A DNA stretch of 64,000 nucleotides from Anomaloglossus baeobatrachus. Lineage: Eukaryota > Chordata > Amphibia > Anura > Aromobatidae. The notes below the pieces were generated by a model. The model saw nothing but the letters and a program-made list of their open reading frames with translations, was not told the DNA's origin and ran no database searches. Every line of letters starts with the position of its first letter. The first letter of the stretch is position 1. Shown piece by piece: positions 60,392 to 64,000 of this stretch. A program made the position numbers and the translations under genes. The stretch covers positions 707,661,341-707,725,340 of the forward strand of contig NC_134353.1 of NCBI RefSeq assembly GCF_048569485.1, in the 5' to 3' direction.

Positions 60392-61703
60392 CAGAAAAAG
60401 GCAAACCAGTTAAGAACCTTTTGGAAGCAGAGTCTGCTTTCCATTCGCGCAGCCACATGGCCCTGCGGACTGCCACGGAGTTAGTGGATGCTACAGCCGT
60501 ACGGCTAGCGGAGTCCAGGACGGCGTTCATGGCGAAGGACGAAAATGCTGATGCCTGAGAGGTCAAGGAAGAAACATGTGGAGCAGAATTCCGCGTGACA
60601 GCATTAATCTCAGTCAGACATGCCGAGATTGCTTGGAGAGCCCACACGGCCGCAAAGGCCGGGGCGAAAGACGCGCCCGTGGCCTCATAAATAGACTTCA
60701 CCAAGAGCTCTATCTGTCTGTCAGTGGCATCCTTCAGGGATGAGCCATTGGCAACAGACACAACGGACCAAGCAGCCAATCTAGAGACTGGAGGATCCAC
60801 CTTGGGAGAATGTGCCCAGCCCTTAACGACTTCAGGTGGAAAGGGATAACGTTTGTCAGTGAGCCGTTTAGCAAAGCGCTTGTCCGGAACCGCTCTGGGC
60901 TTCTGGACAGCGTCCCTGAAGTTAGAGTGATCAAAAAACGTATTGCGCGTACGTTTGGGGAATCGAAATTGGTGTTTCTCCTGCTGAGAAGCCGACTCCT
61001 CTGCAGGAGGAGGCGGTGGTGAGAGATCCAACACCTGGTTGATGGACGAGATAAGATCATTTACTAAGGCGTCCCCCTCAGGGGTATCAAGGTTAAGGGC
61101 GAAGTCAGGGTCAGAGCCCTGAGCTCCCACGTCCGCCTCGTCGTCCTGAGAGTCCTCAAGCTGGGATCCAGAGCAGCGTGAGGAGGCCGGGGAAGAGTCC
61201 CAGCGAGGCCGCTTAGCCGGTCTGGGGCTGCGGTCCGGGCAGGAGTCCTCCGCCTGGGGCCTAAGGGCTATCCTGGGAGCGCGCTGCGGCGCGGACCGCG
61301 GAGGGCCTGGAGGAGACAGACTAACAGGGGCCGGGGCCTGTGAAGGGCCCGGTCTGGACTGCAAAGCCTCAAGGAGCTTAGATGACCATTTGTCCATAGA
61401 CTGTGCAATGGACTGAGAAAGTGACTGAGAGAGTTTCTCAGCGAAAGAGGCCAACGACGGTGACTCTGTCCCTGCAGCCTGTTCAGTGGGAGCAGGGGGA
61501 TCTACATGAGCCGCGGGGCCCACAAGTGCCCTAGGCTCCGGCTGAGCAAGCGTGGCAGGAGTCGAGCATTGATCACAGTGAGGGTAGGTGGATCCCGCAG
61601 GCAACATAGCCCTACAAGAGGTACAGGCCGCGAAAAAAATCTGTGCCTTAGTAGCTTTGCTTCTTGTGGACGACATGCTGTTGTCTCTTAGGAGAGTGAC
61701 CAC
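60129..61703 (-). CDS. DIRS A' gag-like protein
   Basis: An open frame of 524 codons at the 5' side of the element. It has two cysteine pairs near the N-terminus (C-x2-C-x13-C-x2-C within residues about 28-47), an acidic/proline-rich middle and a basic C-terminal third, as expected for a nucleic-acid-binding gag-like protein of DIRS elements. Matching but broken versions lie in copies A, B and B'. Confidence 0.8.
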   Translation of the reverse strand: MVTLLRDNSMSSTRSKATKAQIFFAACTSCRAMLPAGSTYPHCDQCSTPATLAQPEPRALVGPAAHVDPPAPTEQAAGTESPSLASFAEKLSQSLSQSIAQSMDKWSSKLLEALQSRPGPSQAPAPVSLSPPGPPRSAPQRAPRIALRPQAEDSCPDRSPRPAKRPRWDSSPASSRCSGSQLEDSQDDEADVGAQGSDPDFALNLDTPEGDALVNDLISSINQVLDLSPPPPPAEESASQQEKHQFRFPKRTRNTFFDHSNFRDAVQKPRAVPDKRFAKRLTDKRYPFPPEVVKGWAHSPKVDPPVSRLAAWSVVSVANGSSLKDATDRQIELLVKSIYEATGASFAPAFAAVWALQAISACLTEINAVTRNSAPHVSSLTSQASAFSSFAMNAVLDSASRTAVASTNSVAVRRAMWLREWKADSASKRFLTGLPFSGDRLFGERLDEIIKESSGKDSSLPQSKPKRPQQRKIQSRFRSFRPSAKSQSSSSNRPEKGQRNSYAWRSKSRPQKAAGGTASKTASS

Positions 61704-61743
61704 TGAGGGTATATAGGAAAAGGGTATACAGCCTTTCCGAACA

Positions 61744-61807
61744 GATATATATATCTATTATATATATATATCTATCTATATATATATATATATCTATATA
61801 TATATCT

Positions 61808-61896
<89 letters not shown>

Positions 61897-61908
61897 TATA
61901 TATATATC
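61744..61908. repeat. (TA)n/(TATATC)n microsatellite in DIRS A' leader
   Basis: About 165 bases of TATATA and TATATC units just upstream of the gag-like ORF. Copy A has no such tract at the equivalent position, so it arose or expanded after the copies separated. Confidence 0.95.
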
Positions 61909-62724
61909 CATCCCGGCACCCTAGGGGGACAAGCACCGGGTGACCGGTGTGGCTTACCAACCGCTAACGAGCGGAGTGTGTCCTCCAGATTCCCTGTCGT
62001 GGATCCCCCGGAGCTGCAGAGCTTTGCTGCTGAGTAGCATCCACCAGCAGAATGCTAAAAAATGGCCGCCGGAGCTCTCAGGGAGGGGGGGCGGCGCTAG
62101 CAAAGAGCGGGAATCTGGAGTCCCCACAGTGGTCAATGAGGGGGGAGGGAAACATGCAAGATGCTCCAGCCCTCAAAGCCGACGTCATGTCGGCAATCCC
62201 GCCCTAACCCCTGACAGGCAGGCTCGGGGGCGGGATTTTTCGCGACTAGGCCGCGGCGAAGTCGGGGACTAAATTTAAGGCCGTGCCCGACAAGCAGGTA
62301 CGGTCGGCGCGGAAGTCCGCCGAAAAGACAACGGACGCAACTACCGCGGCTTCCGGGGATAAGGTGCGACCCTCTCTGTACAGTCCCCACATGGGGACAC
62401 AGAGTACCTTCCAGTTGCAGGGCCCGGTCCCTGGGGGTGAAGAAGCTCCGGTCCGGCAGGTTCCACCAGGGGCTGCGGATGGAGCACGGTCCCTGGTCAT
62501 GGATGACCGCTTAGGATCCCACTTCTCCCAGAGCCGCATAAGGGATGGTGAAGGAGACGGCATGTGGCTCCAGCCTCCGTACCCGCAATGGGTACCTCAA
62601 CCTTAACAACACCGCCGACATAGTGGGGTGAGAAGGGAACATGCCGGGGAACCCATCGGGGTCCTCTTTTCTTCCATCCGACATAACTATGTATGAGAAT
62701 GCATGAGTGGATGTGTGCCTCCTT

Positions 62725-62884
62725 CCACACAAAGCATAAAAACTGAGGAGCCCGTGATCCACGGGAGGGTGTATAGGCAGAGGGGAGGGGTTACACTTTT
62801 TTAAAAGTGTAATACTTTGTGTGGCCTCCAGAGGCAGAAGCTATACACCCAATTGTCTGGGTCTCCCAATGGAGCGACAAAGAA
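62725..62884. repeat. DIRS A' right inverted terminal repeat
   Basis: Ends CCCAATGGAGCGACAAAGAAA; pairs with the left repeat. Confidence 0.87.
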
Positions 62885-63270
62885 AATGATTTTTTTCCAT
62901 TTTTTTTTAAATCACAATCTGTATATAAACAAAATTAGTCATCTTGCAATTCTCACAGTGGCCACTCGGGTTATTTTACTCTCATACTTATGGTGCACAC
63001 GAGCGTATACATCGGAAACATCTGTTAGCACTCAGACCAATGTTATTCAATGTGGCAATGCTGATCAAAAGGGTTTTTTCTTTCGTGCCGATACGGCACA
63101 CACCCATTCAAATTTATGAGTGTGTGGAAATCATTGGACTGCACAATGTGCTCAAGTTCTCTCATGAAAGAATCGGATCACACTCAGCTGACACTGATCA
63201 AGCGCTGATCAGTGTTTGACCTGCATGTCATTTGCATGAGAGAATTTATGTTCGTGTGATCCCAGCCTTA
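62885..63270. other. Intron sequence, possibly an old MITE
   Basis: Inverted words such as CATTTGCATGAGAGAA and TTCTCTCATGAAAG occur in its right half, but no definite ends were found. No exon seen. Confidence 0.3.
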
Positions 63271-63657
63271 AGACCCCATCACATAAAGCGATGTCGTTAG
63301 CGAGATCGCTGAAACGTCACAGGTTATGTGACGCAAAAGTGATCTTGCTAGCGATCTCGCTACGTGTGACACATATCAGCTACCGCCCCCCGCTGCGATA
63401 TCGCCGATCGTATCTGAACGTCCTGGTTCATTTTTTGATCATTGGTGTCCCGCTGGGCAGCATGCAACGCTGTGTTTTTACTTTGTCTTTTCAACGCCCG
63501 ACAGAATAGCCGAGGATCGTCGTATCGTTGCTGCGTCGTTACTTAGATTTGCCTGTTTGACAGATCACTAGCGACCATGTAGCGACGTACCAGCGATCCT
63601 GACCAGGTCGTATCATTGTCGGGATCGCTGGAACAACGCTACGTGTAACGGAACCCT
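63271..63657. mobile_element. PIF-Harbinger-like MITE
   Basis: Left end AGACCCCATCACATAAAGCG, right end read inward AGGGTTCCGTTACACGTAGCG-like, with TTA on both sides (one base is shared at the right end). The interior contains repeated GATCGCTAGC-type words as in the other copies. Confidence 0.65.
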
Positions 63658-63896
63658 TACAGTGCTTTCCGCAAGAGTATTCAGCACGCTCACTATCAAC
63701 ATAGTGACGGATAACAGCTGTACACATTAATGATAACACAGGATCCATCAATCACAATAGGTGATGCCACAGCTGAGTCGGCTGCCCACTTACTTCTCAA
63801 TTACCTTTGACTAGCTTATGAGATGTTTCAATACAAAAGTTAATTGCTGCTAATGTTTTTGTGGATTTCCATGAAGACCGGGAAGTATGAGTCTAA

Positions 63897-64000
63897 AGAT
63901 GGTGTGACACACAGCGACAACGACGTCGCTGCTAAGTCATAATTTTCTGTGACATAGCAGCGACGTCCCGTCACTGTCGCGGTGTGTGACATCCACCAAC
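63897..64000. mobile_element. PIF-Harbinger-like MITE, left end only
   Basis: Begins AGATGGTGTGACACACAGCG after TAA (63894-63896) and runs out of the window. Confidence 0.55.

Larger units (their letters stand above)
56731..62884 (-). mobile_element. DIRS-type retroelement copy A' (nearly whole)
   Basis: About 6.15 kb with terminal repeats at both ends, ICR near the left end, and long open frames for a gag-like protein and for reverse transcriptase plus tyrosine recombinase. It looks nearly whole, with about one or two breaks at most, and DIRS elements are known to use overlapping frames, so the true number may be lower. It is in PI4KA sense, in a GAAA target, without target duplication. Terminal repeats are very alike, indicating a young copy. 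Confidence 0.92.

Overview
The window looks like vertebrate, most probably anuran (frog), genomic DNA. The reasons are a conserved vertebrate gene split into many small exons, and introns packed with DIRS-type tyrosine-recombinase retroelements, Tc1/mariner, PIF-Harbinger-like and piggyBac-like short elements, L1 and CR1 LINEs. No bacterial-type genes, CRISPR arrays or tRNA/rRNA genes were seen. The species was not identified.

The only host gene recognised is PI4KA (phosphatidylinositol 4-kinase III alpha), on the minus strand. Seventeen exons were placed by translation plus GT/AG splice sites, from 54094 down to the stop codon at 5055. They sum to 1818 bases (605 codons plus stop) in unbroken phase. 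They encode the end of the helical region and the whole lipid-kinase domain, including the DRHNGN catalytic loop, the IDFGF motif and the C-terminal QYYQNDIPY. The 5' exons lie beyond 64000. A 3' UTR with an AATAAA signal runs to about 4410, and 1-4400 is downstream flank made mostly of repeats.

Layout: 1-4400 L1 3' end, Harbinger-like MITE, large foldback element; 4410-5106 last PI4KA exon; 5185-9000 Tc1 relics, a nested MITE, a piggyBac-like element and a mariner MITE; 9036-15031 DIRS copy B'; 15062-27520 ten exons with many small DNA elements and two minisatellites; 27823-34605 a full-length L1 with both ORFs open, antisense to PI4KA; 36758-38501 five exons; 38931-39381 a miniature DIRS; 39533-53825 a nest in one intron (MITE, containing CR1, containing DIRS A, containing DIRS B); 53901-54094 the most 5' exon in the window; 54291-64000 intron with MITEs, an old DIRS-like relic and DIRS copy A' (56731-62884).

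The most interesting pattern is in the five DIRS-family copies. All lie in the same sense as PI4KA, all sit in a GAAA target without target duplication, and all carry a 3'-splice-site-like motif in the internal complementary region and a GTRAGT donor-like motif in the left terminal repeat. Together these bracket a potential 240-340 base exon. A third, divergent subfamily keeps the same arrangement.
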